Of a stretch of DNA of 64,000 nt, positions 22,267-34,892 are shown in pieces. This stretch comes from Hansfordia pulvinata (Eukaryota; Ascomycota; Sordariomycetes; Xylariales). How positions within the stretch are numbered: the stretch's first letter is position 1; each line of letters starts with the position of its first letter. The notes under the pieces are model-generated. The model did not search any database. It saw only the letters and a list, made by a program, of their open reading frames with translations, and was not told the DNA's origin. A program made the position numbers and the translations under genes. The stretch is from assembly GCA_006538405.1 (NCBI GenBank), contig BJKQ01000001.1, positions 1,240,001 through 1,304,000 of the forward strand, written 5' to 3'.

Positions 22267-25200
22267 ATGACTTCCTCCCACGCTCCTTCCAGCATCACGG
22301 CGGCGGTCTCTGAGAGCCTGGCCAACATGGCGAATAGCTCCGCCACGGCCTTGGCCACTGCCGCCATCAATGCCGAAGAAGCCGCCCAAAACGAACCACC
22401 ATCCTCGTGGCTGGGGCTCTTCGGTCGTCTGGTACTCTTTGTGCTGCAGATAACATCTACCCTGGTTTATTGGGGACTTAAGCTTACCACCATCTCGGTG
22501 CCGACTCTGCTCTTCACCCTTCTGTCGGGCAGCCTCACGGTCACCATGAACGCAACCACGCTTCTTCTGCTCATGGCTTTCATCGTGTCCGGCGTTACCT
22601 GGGTGGTCAGATACCGGTATCTCAACATGTACTCTCGACTGCCGCCAGAGCCCCAGCGAAAAGAGCCCGAGCTTGTCCTGTTCCCAGATTCGAACGAGGA
22701 AGATGCCAAGCCCGGTCTCTCAAACTACCTGGACGAATTCTTGAGTGCCATCAAGATCTTCGGCTATCTCGAGCGGCCGGTCTTCCATGAGTTGACTCGA
22801 AGCATGCAGACCAGAAAGCTCATTGCTGGCGAAACCCTGAATCTGGAAGAAGAAAAGGGGTTTTGCCTGGTCGTCGATGGTCATTGTGAGATCTTCGTCA
22901 AGTCTTCTCACCAGCATCAGCCCTCCCCGTCGAGGCCCACCCGTCACTTCTCTATGGACTCGACGTTCGGCTCGGAAGATGACGAGCCTGCGCCCGGGCA
23001 ACAACGGTACCAGCTCCTGACTGAGATGCGTAACGGAGCCCCAATGTCATCTCTTTTCTCGATCATGTCTCTTTTCACCGAGAACGTCGGTCTATCACAA
23101 CCCGTTGAAGAAGGCGGTGAACCCCATCCTGCCAATGGGTCCGAAGGATACGACAGGGTCCCTTACAGCGCTGGTGTCGCTGACGAAGCCAAGTCATCAA
23201 GGGACTTCTTGAGCCAGATGCATTCGGCGGTGGACGACTCGGAGACCCCGACACCTGTGACCCCAGGCCGAGATTCCGAAACCAGGATCCCCCAATTTCA
23301 CTCGATGGCTCGGCCCTGCCCCCTCGTGCAGGCCGGAACACTGCCAATAAGCCTGCCAACTCCGTGCACCCAGATATTGTCGCGCGTGCAACCGTGGATA
23401 CGACTATTGCCGTCATTCCTGCCAGCGCGTTCCGGCGTCTGATCAAGATCTATCCGAAAGCCACAGCTCACATTGTTCATGTCATTCTCTCGCGTTTCCA
23501 GCGTGTAACACTCGCCACGGCCTACAACTATCTGGGACTCACTCACGAAGTGTTGCAGACAGAGAAGAATATGATCAGCTTCACCGCTTGTCAATTGCCC
23601 AACATCCTCCGTGGCGATGCCCTCGAGCGGTTGAAAGAGAAGTTCAAGCAAGAGCGTGCCAGAGTTGGAGAAGAAGACTGTGGCAAGGGAATCGCTCTGC
23701 ACAATGCATCTGCAACCACTCGCCGCCGGAGATCCAGCACAGGGCTGCGGAAAGAAGCTGCTTTGCACGCTATGAACAAAGCAAGACCTCAATCCGTTGT
23801 TGCCTCTACGATAGCCCCGCCACAAGAGCGTCTTTCGATCCACACGGCCAGTCCCGGTGATCTCCTGGCTAATGTCCAGCTCGCACGAAGTGGAGGAGCA
23901 CGCCCCTCGGGCACCGTCGACATCTCCCTATCTCAACAATGGCCTGGTCCCGACGGACTGCGCGCCGCAGAGAGCCCCTTGGCTTCGCGCACTTTCAACC
24001 CTTTCAATTCCCAGAAACGCGCCCGCCTCTCACTCGATCCCGAGAGTCTGTTGACGAAGACAATCTTTTCCGTGTCTCCATCCTCGAGTGTGTCTTCCGA
24101 GCCTTGGGCATGCACGACAGTGGTGCCTCCTCCCGGGGGCCCGAGTCGGTGGAGGGATCGCCCCGTTTGGTTTCGCTGGATCAGCGCAGACAAAAGGCAG
24201 TCTTCAGCAACAATGCTTTTGGTTTCATGGATCCCTTCGAGGGTTCAAACGATTGGGACGCCGAGTCAATGACGTCTGGTGGTCTGTCTGTGGCCCGCAC
24301 TCCCAACCCGCAAGCGCTCGCAGCAGAGCACAAGCATGAGGTTGAGATTGTCTTCTTCCCCAAAGGCTCGGTCCTTGTTGAGCAGGGAGAGCGCAGTCCG
24401 GGCGTCTACTATGTCGTTGACGGCTTCCTCGACATATGCGTGCCGTCAGAGGATTCCGGCAGCGACATACTTAGCTCATCCGGCAAGGCGTCGTCCTCGG
24501 CCATGTATGGGGCAGACTCTTCGGACCGCAAGCCATCGCTCGGTTTCGCGCGTCAGAAAAGTGCCGACGCGGCCGGTGGCCAGTCAGAGTCCCAAGGACT
24601 TAAACAAGGCCGTCGTCGGGTTGGTCTGGTGAAGCCTGGCGGCATTGCAGGCTACGTCAGTACGGTGTCGTCATACAGATCTTTCATCGAGGTGGTGGCC
24701 AAGACCGACGTCTATGTCGGCTTCATACCGCGTGCCATGATCGAAAAACTCATGGAGAGATACCCCATTGTCTTGCTCACCATGGCGAAACGCCTGACCA
24801 ACCTGCTGCCAAGGTTGCTCCTGCATATCGACTTTGCTCTTGAGTGGGTTCAAGTCGGCGCTGGGCAGGTTCTCTTCCGCGACAAGGAGGAGAGCGAAGC
24901 AATCTACCTTGTTTTGAACGGGCGGCTCCGTCTCATTGAGGATCGCAGGGATGGCGGTATGAACGTGCGCGCCGAGTTCGGTCAGGGTGACAGCGTGGGG
25001 GAGCTCGAAGTCCTCACCGAGTCCAGTCGAACTGGCACGTTACACGCCATCCGCGACACTGAGCTTGTCAAGTTCCCTCGCACACTGTTCAACAGTCTTG
25101 CTCAGGAGCACCCCAACATCACTATCAAGATCTCCAAGATCATTGCCGCGAGAATGCGATTGCTGGTAGATGACCCTACCAACCACCCTGGGAAGGAGAT

Positions 25201-27010
25201 CAAGACCCATGCATCCAGCAATAAGACCTCGTCAGCTCTCAATCTGAGAACTGTGGCCATCCTTCCCATCAGATCCGGTACGCCGGTGGTCGAGTTCGGG
25301 AACCGATTGATGAATGCATTGACTCAAATTGGTACACCGGGCGGCGCAACATCATTGACTCAGTCCGCTATTCTCAGCCATTTAGGCAAGCATGCCTTCA
25401 ATAAGATGGGAAAGCTCAAGCTCTCGCAGTACCTTGCCGATCTGGAAGAGAAATACGGATTGGTCATTTACATTGCCGGTAAGTTCGCTTGATTTTCATG
25501 ATTATCTTTTCCCAATCGAATGATGAGAAATTCACATCCAGAGCGCCGTCAATGAAGGCAATAAACTCTAATTTTTTCCTGACGATTGATTACCATTTTG
25601 CTTTCGAGTTCATCGCTCCCATGCTGGCTGGTACTAACCTATGCAGACACCAACGTCAACTCTCCCTGGACATCAACCTGCATCACTCAAGCCGACTGCA
25701 TTCTATTGGTTGGCCTCGCTGAGGGTTCGCCTGAGATTGGCGAGTACGAAAGATTCATGCTTGGCATGAAATCTACGGCCCGCAAGACCTTGGTTCTGCT
25801 CCACGCTGACCGATATTCTCCTCCTGGCTTGACTCGGTCATGGCTGAGAAATCGTGTCTGGATCAATGGAGGCCACCATCATCTACAGATGGCGTTCAGG
25901 ACTAATGCAGTCCCTGTCCACCAGCACGCAAGGAAGGGTGGCCCGACCCTGAAGGAAAGAGTGCAGACGTTGCAAGCCGAAATCCAGAAGTATACCAGTC
26001 GAAAGGTCCGTCACCAACCCTACTACTCCCCCGAAGCTCCGTACAGCGGCGACTTCCATCGACTTGCGCGACGCCTGTGCGGAAAATCCGTTGGGCTCGT
26101 CCTTGGCGGCGGAGGCGCCCGAGGCATTGTCCAGGTCGGTATCATCCGTGCCATGGAGGAAGCAGGCATTCCAATCGACATTGTGGGTGGAACGTCGATT
26201 GGTTCGTTCATTGGCGCACTCTATGCTCGCCACGCCGACGTGGTGCCCATGTTCGGCCTTGCCAAGAAATTCTCTGGGCGGATGGCCAGCATGTGGCGCT
26301 TTGCGCTCGACCTGACTTACCCGTCCGCCTCCTACACGACGGGCCATGAGTTCAACCGCGGTATCTTCAAGACCTTCGGCAATCACCAGATTGAAGACTT
26401 CTGGCTGGAATACTACTGCAACACGACGAACATCAGCAAGAGTAGAGGCGAGATCCACACCAGTGGCTACGCGTGGCGATATGTGCGTGCCTCCATGTCG
26501 CTGGCTGGCCTGATCCCTCCACTTTGTGACGAAGGCAGCATGCTTCTGGATGGCGGGTACATCGACAACTTGACCGTCTCGCACATGAAGTCACTCGGTG
26601 CCGACGTCATATTCGCCATTGATGTTGGCGCCCTAGATGATGACACCCCTCAGACGTATGGTGATTCACTTTCGGGGATGTGGGCCTTTGTGAATCGATG
26701 GAACCCCTTCTCTTCCGTGCCCAACCCTCCTACTCTGGCCGAGATCCAAGCTCGACTCGCGTATGTTTCCAGCGTCGATGCGCTTGAACGTGCCAAGACA
26801 ATGCCTGGGTGCTTCTACATGAGACCGCCCGTCGACGACTATGGCACATTGGAGTTTGGTAAGTTTGATGAGCTCTATCAGATGGGGTACAAGTTCGGGC
26901 AGGAGCAGATTGCTCGCATCAGGAAGGAGGGCAAGCTCCCACTTGCCGCCGAGACCGAAGCCAAGAAAGCTCTGCGCCGGACGATGGCTCCGAGAAGAGC
27001 GAGTATATAA
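22267..27010 (+). CDS. NTE1: Lysophospholipase NTE1 (patatin-like, cyclic-nucleotide-binding domains)
   Basis: Exons 22267-25478 and 25647-27010 encode about 1525 residues, the usual NTE1 size. It is an ER-membrane serine esterase that deacylates phosphatidylcholine and lysophosphatidylcholine. N-terminal membrane helices are seen ([20 protein letters not shown] and [18 protein letters not shown]). Three cyclic-nucleotide-binding-like modules follow: [16 protein letters not shown], then [17 protein letters not shown] with [12 protein letters not shown], then [21 protein letters not shown] with [12 protein letters not shown]. The patatin domain has [11 protein letters not shown], the nucleophile elbow GGTSIGSF (about residue 1253) and the catalytic Asp in [10 protein letters not shown] (about 1373). 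The frame shifts twice: at the C run 23289-23293 and at 24039-24041. One added base at each restores the conserved reading. The gene is highly conserved, so I favour sequence error over inactivation. Confidence 0.93.
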
Positions 27011-28516
27011 TATTGTAACACCGAACACTCAAGCCATTGCGAGTTGTCATTTCTAAGTATCGCAAACACGACATTACCCCTTCGACAGGAGATATTCTAC
27101 CATTGTTGGACTGCAGCCCTGTCTCGAGTGTGATTCAGCCGGGGGTTCTACTCGTTTCCTGTGCGGGTGTCCCCATCAGCAGCAGTACGCGTACTCGTAG
27201 GCGTACTGCCTCATCGTGCGTGCTTCACGCACGTGCCAACATTCACTTCAGCTAGTCAGAGAGCTGTTTGGCGGCGGTCTTTGTGCGCTGGACGTGGCGC
27301 GACACGAGTTCGGATCAAGAGCCCACTCTTCCAGGCGGTGTCTGGCGCTTCTGCTTGGCCAGGATGGTGAGCAAGCCCGACAGCCTCGTTCTCGGTGGCT
27401 GTTGGTCAGCCTCTCTGCTCCTTTTACGCGTACCACCACCGGATTTGATGACTGGTCGACATAGCCTACATCCTCGCAATAACCTACCATGCAGCTCGAA
27501 GATTCTCTTTGTCCGGCTGGCAGGGCTCGCTCGCGCGCGCGCGGGGCTTGCACGAAGAAGATGCAGCGCGACAGGTCGGATGCAGTCAGACGCACGATTA
27601 CGAGTGCTTGATGAATTCTCGTACAGGGCAGAGCATGGCGAAGCAGCCGCGGCAGCGATGGCTGTGTGGTGTGGGCGCGAGGCCAAGCAAGCGACTTACT
27701 ACTGGTAGCCCCTCAGCTAATAAATGGATATAGTCGCGAGAAAGGGATAGCTTGAGGGGCTTGTCTGTCAGACGACCCGCTATTCATATCCATCACTGCC
27801 CCTTCAGGCTACTCGGCTCACAAGGCCTGTCCCATTGAACGGGGCAGCTATGCGATCAGCGGCAGCTAAAGACCTCAGAAGGGCAGGGAACTCGGGGAGT
27901 CGTGGACCAGCGGCGGAAAAGCAAAGCGAGAGACGCCCATGTCTACGGCGTACGGAGTCCAGAGTAGGCGGCCGGCAGATGCCGCGGCACGGCTAGGAGA
28001 GCCTGTCACCTCGCTCGTCGTCACGGCGGCAGAGGAAGAGGAAGAGGGGCTCCGAGAACGATCACGGGTCGGTCGCCCCAGCCGCAGCCGCAGCAACAGG
28101 TCGCATTCGCTCTGACCTCCGCCGCTCGCCCTCAAGTCGTGCCGCTGGTGTGTGCGTGTCCCGGACCCGTTTCCGAAAATCCGAGCTACGACGCGAGGGG
28201 CATTTTATTAAAAGCCCGACGAGACCAAGCCTGGGATTTTGAGCAAATCCCCCGGGCCCCCGCGGTCAGATCATCCACGCGTGGTCGCTAATCTCAATTC
28301 CCGCTGGTAGCTCGCCGTTGCCAAGAACAACGTCGGTCTCCTCCTGCTGCCATCCGCCTCTGGTTACGAGCCCCCCTCCCAGTCGACTGCTTACGAGTAA
28401 TAAATAAGAAGAGCCGCTTCGCCACCCGGACGCGGACTACTCAGACGTCACCCGCCGCTACCCGGGTTATCTTATCGCCAGCTTTCGCGGGCCAGGCCAA
28501 GCGCGTCATCGCCACG
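27011..28516. other. Spacer between NTE1 and the CE3 esterase
   Basis: No supported gene. GTACGCGTACTCGTAGGCGTAC at about 27185-27206 is one of the window's palindrome-like spacer motifs. The right end is the promoter of the esterase. Confidence 0.5.
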
Positions 28517-29416
28517 ATGAGAATCAACAGAGCACTGCCGGCGGCGCTACTGAGCTCGCTGGACATGGGTGGGCTGAAGATCAGTGAGTGTGCCCCTGCG
28601 TGCGACCCAACCCAGGACGCGAGTGAGGGAGATGAGGGGGAGGAAGTTTGAGAGGCTGACCATGGCGCGCTGCGGGAATGTAGTGCCGCTGGGAGACAGC
28701 ATTACGGAAATCACATGCTGGCGGGCCAAGGTGTGGGACATGTTTGTCGACGCGGATATCGCCAAGCAGGTCAACTTTGTGGGCAGCATGTCGGACAACC
28801 CGGGCAAGTGCGAGTCGACCAAGGACAGCAAGTGGGACAAGGACCACGAGGGCCACGCCGGCGACCTGGCCATCGACATTGCCAACAACGACCTGCCGGG
28901 CTGGCTGGACGAGGCCAAGCCGGACGTGGTGCAGTTCATGCTCGGCACCAACGACGTGGTCGAGGGCCACTCGACCGACGCCATCCTCGACGCCTACACC
29001 AAGATGGTCGGCCAGATGCGCGACAGCAACTCCAAGATGAAGATCATCGTGAGTCTCAGGCTTCCCTCCCCCCCCTCGTCTCTTGACGTGAGCGTAGCGT
29101 GTGGATGAGCTTGACCCTGACCACCCCCGTGACGCGACGCTACACAGGTCGACACCATCCTGCCCCAGATCGACGCCGACGAGAAGTCGGTGCGCGATCT
29201 CAACGAGGCGATTCCCGGCTGGGCCGAGAGCCACAACTCGACCGACTCGCCCATCTACGTCGCGGACGTCTACGGCCACCCCTTCCCAAGAGCGCCCTGC
29301 GTAGCGACGGCATCCACCCCAACGACGACGGCGACACCATCATTGCCGAGGTCGTCGGACCCATCCTCATCGACGTCGCCAAGGCCAGCATTGGGCACCA
29401 CAAGGATTCGAACTAG
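28517..29416 (+). CDS. SGNH/GDSL hydrolase, CE3 acetylxylan esterase-like
   Basis: Exons 28517-28583, 28684-29048 and 29148-29416 give about 233 residues. The first junction creates KIMPLGDSITEITCWR, the catalytic-serine block of carbohydrate esterase family 3. Further blocks are NFVGSM, WDKDHEGHAGDLAIDI, DVVQFMLGTNDV (oxyanion Asn) and SDGIHPNDDGDTIIAE, which holds the catalytic Asp and His. Family members remove acetyl groups from xylan and similar polysaccharides. The N-terminus (MRINRALPAALLSSLDMGG) is short and not a convincing secretion signal, so either the start lies upstream or the protein is intracellular. One base is missing at the C run 29285-29287, just before the Asp/His block. 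With one C added, the reading continues to the stop at 29416. Confidence 0.85.
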
Positions 29417-30783
29417 AAGCCGGGGATCACGCGAGAAGAGAGAAGGGGGAGTTGGTGAAAGCGGGAGCCTGCGATTTGTATGGCCAGGAGCACCACCGGG
29501 GGGTGGCTCGACAAGAGGGATCCATGCTTGCCTCTTTCTTGCTCCGACTTTGCCCAGGGCCTTCGAGGTCGGTGAACGAGGGCGAAGAGGGAGGGAGTGT
29601 GCTGCTGGCAACTTTTTATAATGCCTAATTGGTAATAATGACAACCCCGCCCGACGTAGTCGGCGTAATGGGCACATTCCCCAGACGATTTCCGCGTGGT
29701 TGTCCCCGCGACCCCGAAGTTACACACCGAAAGACTCACGAGAACGTATATAGACAGACACAATAGACACTACCAAGGCGCCTACGGGCTGCCCCGAGCC
29801 AACTAAAAACCTCGGTCTTTTTTTCGCCATGCATACTTCGGAGGTCAATGCTACAGCGTGTCCGCGGCCGCAGCATCCAAGCTGAATGGGTCTCTCTGAA
29901 GAGCCTGCTGCCCCCCTTTCTGCGGAAGGCCGGCGCTCTTGCGAGCTGCTGCAGACTCCGCCGTGCGGCGTGAAGCAAATGCGAAAGAAGGAAGAGAAAA
30001 AGAGGTAGCGAGGCAGGACGCCCCACCGGGTGCCGGGCATCGCTCTGCCAGTTTCCCAAGGCAACGACGACTTGGCCAGAGACGCCAGGGGCAAAATTGC
30101 TAGTTGGCCGGTAAGTGTCCAGGTCGCCGCTGAGTCATCCGCTATATTTGACCTTGTGTGTCTTTTGGAGCCAGGCAGAAGAGCTGCCTGTGGAGACTCT
30201 GGGGAACATGCAAACAAGACGAAAACGATCGTGGACGAGACTCCGCCTCACGCAGCCACCGGCCCGCCGAGTGGTTTTAGTTAGTCCGTCCATGCGAGTC
30301 CTCGTCGCGGGCTTCAGAGCCAGCCAAGCGGCCAGGCAACTAGGTGCATACAGCCAGTCTACGGAGTATACTTGCTGCGGTCTCGCTCCACACAAGTTCC
30401 CAGAGCTTCAGGCCTTCCCGCCACGACGACTTTGTTCTTGCTCGCAGTAATGTACTCCGTAAGAAGGTACAGGTATGCCCCAGGATGCAGACCGGGCGGC
30501 GAAAGCGGAGCGGCCGAAGCCAAAAAGGCGGGAAATGAGGCGACAGCGGGCGATTGATTATGGGCCCTTGAGGGTTGCGCTGCCTTTATATAAAGTCAAG
30601 CTCCCGCCTCGCCTGGCAGTGTTGAGAAGCCGATCAAAACCATCAATCTCTCCGTTCAAGCAAGCAAAGCACACACCTGATATCTCTCTTTCGGGCAATC
30701 TCCCCCCAACTCGACGAGACTCCTCTCCCTAGTCGACCGACACAAAAAGCTCCCCTTCCCCCCTCCTGATCCAGCACCCAACC
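29417..30783. other. Spacer with promoter of the small secreted protein
   Basis: No supported gene. Near the right end is a TATA element, and a C/T-rich leader runs up to 30783. Confidence 0.5.
30586..30595 (+). promoter_or_regulatory. TATA box of the small secreted protein gene
   Basis: TTATATAAAG lies 190 nt upstream of the ATG at 30784. It is a consensus TATA element in a GC-rich spacer and implies a leader of about 160 nt. Strong TATA boxes are typical of highly regulated fungal genes. Confidence 0.6.
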
Positions 30784-31011
30784 ATGAAGCCCGTGTCTGT
30801 CCTCGCCGTCTTCGGGCTCTACGCCGCAGGCACCACCTACGCAGCCCCCACCAGCTCCGAGGGGCGCGGAGGAGGCGATTCACCGGAGCCGGTGGCGGAA
30901 GAAGAGGACTGCTACAGCTACTGCCTGGAGATCTTCTCGTCTGTGAAGTCGCCGTTTTTCAAGACATGCTACATAAACTGCCTGGAAAGAAAGGTCCCTC
31001 GACCTGAATAA
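30784..31011 (+). CDS. Small secreted protein, CX3C-X14-CX3C (alpha-hairpinin-like)
   Basis: A single-exon gene of 75 residues. Residues 1-20 form a classical signal peptide (hydrophobic VLAVFGLYAAG, cleavage expected after TTYA). The mature part starts with a Gly/Glu-rich acidic stretch. It ends with Cys43, Cys47, Cys62 and Cys66, spaced CX3C, 14 residues, CX3C. That spacing is the alpha-hairpinin pattern, in which two disulphides clamp two antiparallel helices. In fungi such short secreted proteins are often host- or microbe-directed, but no activity can be assigned. A TATA box at 30586 and a pyrimidine-rich leader support transcription. Translation could in principle be chance, but the signal peptide, cysteine spacing and promoter together make a gene likely. 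Confidence 0.72.
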   Translation: MKPVSVLAVFGLYAAGTTYAAPTSSEGRGGGDSPEPVAEEEDCYSYCLEIFSSVKSPFFKTCYINCLERKVPRPE

Positions 31012-31710
31012 TCTCGAAGCGCGAATATGGTCGGACACACGATCGAGACGGGCCTGGGGCTGAGAACCGCGGGACGAGCAGCAAGAGAACAGCAGGAAAA
31101 AGAAAACAGAGAAGAGATAAAAGAGCAACAGGAAAGTGAACAGACAAAGAGAGGGGGACCTGTTACGGAAGCCCCGGAGCCTCTTATCATCAGATGTCGC
31201 GAGAATAGATTAAGGCATAAAAGGTTCCGGTTAGGGTCGTGATCTGGACGATTGAAGCTTACGACATAAGCGGAAGCCCCTTAGCTGACACTCGCTCACC
31301 TTCGTTGAGCAATTTTCCTTTGTTGCTATCAACATAGAACCCCGAATGGAATATCCAACGTTGACTCCATAAACGCCAAGGTTTTCACACGACAAGACCC
31401 GACCCGAGCCTGCCGTCCCTTCAGCTTTACGCTCAATGCGGAGAGCTGGGACCTTGAGAGGCTTTGTACGTGTGAACGTTCGAAGTCTATCGGATACCTT
31501 GTCTTAAGCGCAGGTTGATTCGTTTTTTTTTGTTAACACGCCTCTTGACCAGTTTCCGAAGCACCGTCCGTGCCTTGGAAGCTACGAGTAGCAGCAGGAT
31601 CAACTCGGAGTTTTGAGAAGAGCATAGCGCAGCTGAGTGATTGTCCTACAGTGGCGCGTTTACTCGTACGCGTACGTCTGTGACAAGACAATGCAGCGAG
31701 CAGTGGTAGT

Positions 31711-31770
31711 GATCTATAGCCAAAAGATCTATAGCCAAAAGATTTATAGCAAAAAGATCTATAGCCAAAG
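31711..31770. repeat. 15-bp tandem repeat, four units
   Basis: Four head-to-tail copies of GATCTATAGCCAAAA. Copies 1 and 2 are identical; copy 3 has two substitutions and copy 4 one. AT-rich against the GC-rich surroundings. Confidence 0.9.
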
Positions 31771-32076
31771 ATACCACCGGAAGCAACCAAGAGGCTTGGA
31801 AAGCCATGCTGGGTCCTGTATCATGCATGGTTGCGAGACCACTTCTCATCTATGGCACCTCGCCCAGCAGGAAAGACCCAAAGATCCGGGCTGGCTTCGC
31901 TCGACTCCGCCGAGCCGCGGGACGCGACGGGACGCCAGCCAGGAGCAGAAGGCTGGGGACCGGGTCTCCGCCCGCCATGGGACAGGCCGATGACCTGGGG
32001 TCAAGGCAAGGTCAGCACACCAGCTGCCTGCCTGTTCAGGGAGGAGGGGCAAACAGGTCCGTCGTGCCTGTGTGCG

Positions 32077-32079
<3 letters not shown>

Positions 32080-32127
<48 letters not shown>
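32080..32127. repeat. GA dinucleotide microsatellite
   Basis: About 24 uninterrupted GA units. It makes spurious Arg-Glu or Ser-Leu open frames on both strands. Confidence 0.95.
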
Positions 32128-32129
<2 letters not shown>

Positions 32130-34892
32130 CAGGCCCAGCGAAACTGCGGAGAGGATCTCGCGCGTGCACGATGGGGCCCTGATCGTGGCAGGGGACGGTA
32201 GGTACCCATCTCTCCTGGCACGTCCTCCCGAGTGGCCGGCTGCGTCTGCGCCGTCCGCCGGGGGCAACTTGGTTGCCACCTGCCAGATATATGCTCGTGC
32301 CATCTTGTCACCTTGCAACTTGTCACATATTGTCAGTTTTTGTCAGCATTCGCAGGCCTGTGTGTGTCTTTGTCGTGGACTCTACGGAGTACTAGTGTGT
32401 ACGGAGTACGAGTAGTTCCAAACGCCCGCTGTCGCGGGTAAAGCGGGACCTGTGGGGATCATGAAAGAAACCTTGAGGGTATCTCAAGTAGATACCTTGG
32501 TACCTATTTAGGTATCTCTCCGTTTTGTGGGGGTACGTACGTACCTAGATACCTCTTGGAACTGACGTGCCCAGGGCTCCTGGAAAACCCCCCCGGAAGA
32601 TCAATGGAGGTGGCGCAGACGGCTTCTCCCTGGACGAAACCCGCTTGGCTGCCAATGCGAAAGCGAAAGACAGCGTGATAGGGTAAAGAGAACACTGCTC
32701 GTCTGTCTTTGTGTTTCGCCGTTTGCCAAAATTGAAATTGGCGTCATGCTCGTCCCGAACAACTGGCTTTGTGGGGGTGCACTGCCGACCTTGCCACAGG
32801 CTCGGCTTCGTCGACCTTGTTTGACAGATGGATGCATGCGGCTCTTCAGGACCTGGCTCCACACCCGTAAGAGGGGGAGGGAGGGGCGACGGCGACGTCG
32901 TGGCGGTGGCGGCGGTGGCGACGGCATGTTTCGACCATGGATGGACAAGAGGAGCACGGCGACAATGACATCCAATGTCATGACATATGTACTCGCAGCC
33001 TTTGGTAGGTATTGGCGAGAGCACCTCGGACAGGCTTGACTAATACCTTTCTCTATGTAGGTTTGTTTCTAGAGCCGTGGTGGCCCAGAAGACAGAAGAC
33101 GCACGCACGGCCACCTCCGCGGGAAGGGGTCCTGGCCCGGAGCAGGTCACTTTGCCAACCTCGCAGACATAAAACACACCCCGTTCACACAGACACACAG
33201 ACACACACAAAAACACATTCTGTCGTCATGGCAGCCGAAGCGGGCCTCGTCCACGATTCAGGACACCGCTCGGGAAACGCAACGGGGCAAAAATCACATG
33301 GTTTGGCGCCATGCAAGAGTGACGTACGTAGGTGACGTTCGTTGTGCGGCATACTACAAGGTCGTGCGGGTATATCCCAGGCGGGCGAGTAAAGCAGGTA
33401 TACAAGCAAGGCAGATAGATGACCGGGGCTCTGGCCCAGGCACGGGTATATGAGGGTTGAAGGTGCCCTGGTGAGGGTGGCCCCCCCCCAATCAGGACGG
33501 TTTCCCGGACGGAGTCGAACTCCGAATCAAATAAAGAAGACGGCCGTAGAACGGAACGTACGAGAGAGAGGTAATGGAATCGGGTGCGGGCTGGCAGGTG
33601 AACGCTCATGTCAGAACGATTCGGGATTAGAATGCAATCAGTGTGAAACGGGTGACTGCCCGTCCGCCCAGGGGGTGGTGAGCAGGTGCGTCCGAGATCT
33701 ACGATAAACCCCCCCCATGTCCGCGCGGAAGCAGCAATAGTCCCAAGTGTTCAATCCACAGTGTGTGAAAAGAAACGGAAAACCACGAAAAACAAACAAG
33801 GGGCGATGACAACCCAGGGCAGAAAGGGGGACACGGGGGAGAAGAACCTGGCCGGCCGGCGGAGGCGGCGGGGAGTGGGACTTTCGGGAAGAACAGGGAG
33901 TCGTGGGAATCCGTCTCCGCCAGCATCTATCCCAAACAGAGCGGAGTGCTTTCTCGCCGCCCGACCGACCGATCCAGACTCGGATGAACCTGCGCGCCCG
34001 ACAACGTCTGCGATGAGCTCGACAATTGTCTGCGCGCGGCCCGGCTGTTCACACACGTCATTCGGAGGTTTCGGCGGCCACGGCACTGGAAACCCCCAAA
34101 CGCGACGTCGCCACCCGACTCGCGAGGCGGCTGCGTCGTCGTCGTCGTCGTCTGAAACGGGACCGGCGGGGCCTTTCAACTGAGGGATTGTGGGAGCACC
34201 CGCGCCGGTGGCGATTTGTCATGTCATTCCAAGTGCCCCCTCTCACGCACCACGTAGTTGCGCTTTCACCGGCACTTCACGCATTTGGCTTGCAGCCTCA
34301 TTCAATACGTCGATGGTGGTTTGGAATCTCTTCATTTTGTTGTTAGGCCGCGGCGCTCATTGACAAGAGCCTGCCAGAAGAATCATGTTGAACGGAGTAG
34401 TAAGAAAAAAGTTGCCCACGAATGAGAGCGCTATCATGGGCGCATATCCGGAAACTAGCGAGTGTCATGCTTCGGAGAGCGTTTCTCATCCTTCCCTCAT
34501 CTTCCCGTCGGCATCGGATCAGTTTCCGATACTCCGCATACCCCTCTCTCTCCGCTCCCTGTCAGACAGAAGAAAAATGTAGAGAGGGTAAATAAAATAA
34601 AATAAAAAGCCGTTAGGCCAAGAATAGTGTTGGTATCGCAAAATCGCAGTGCAGTGACCCTTGTGAACGCCTCCAATGCCTCCGTAAGCCCTGGTTTGCC
34701 GCCCGGCCCAGTCGTAACCCAACTCCAGAACCATTAAACCCGTGACTGTGTGCAAGGGATGAACCGCCTCCCGCTGACGTCAAAAACAAATCAAGAACCC
34801 ATCGCGCGCGCACGGGGGCGCGCGTGGGCCCATGCCGCCCGCTCAATTATGTACAAGAGAAGTGACGTGGTTGTGTGGTCATCGGGAAGCGG

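Larger units (their letters stand above)
31012..34892. other. Gene-poor spacer
   Basis: 3.9 kb with no supported gene. It contains a 15-bp tandem repeat (31711-31770), a GA microsatellite (about 32080-32127) and a cluster of GGTACC/TACGGAGTAC motifs (32380-32560). Confidence 0.55.

Noticed and set aside
22267..27010. NTE1 as a pseudogene
   Set aside because: Apart from two single-base breaks at C runs, all conserved blocks and the catalytic Ser/Asp are intact.
33500..33530. GGAGTCGAACTCC resembling a tRNA T arm
   Set aside because: The loop is five nucleotides rather than seven, and no D arm or anticodon arm accompanies it.
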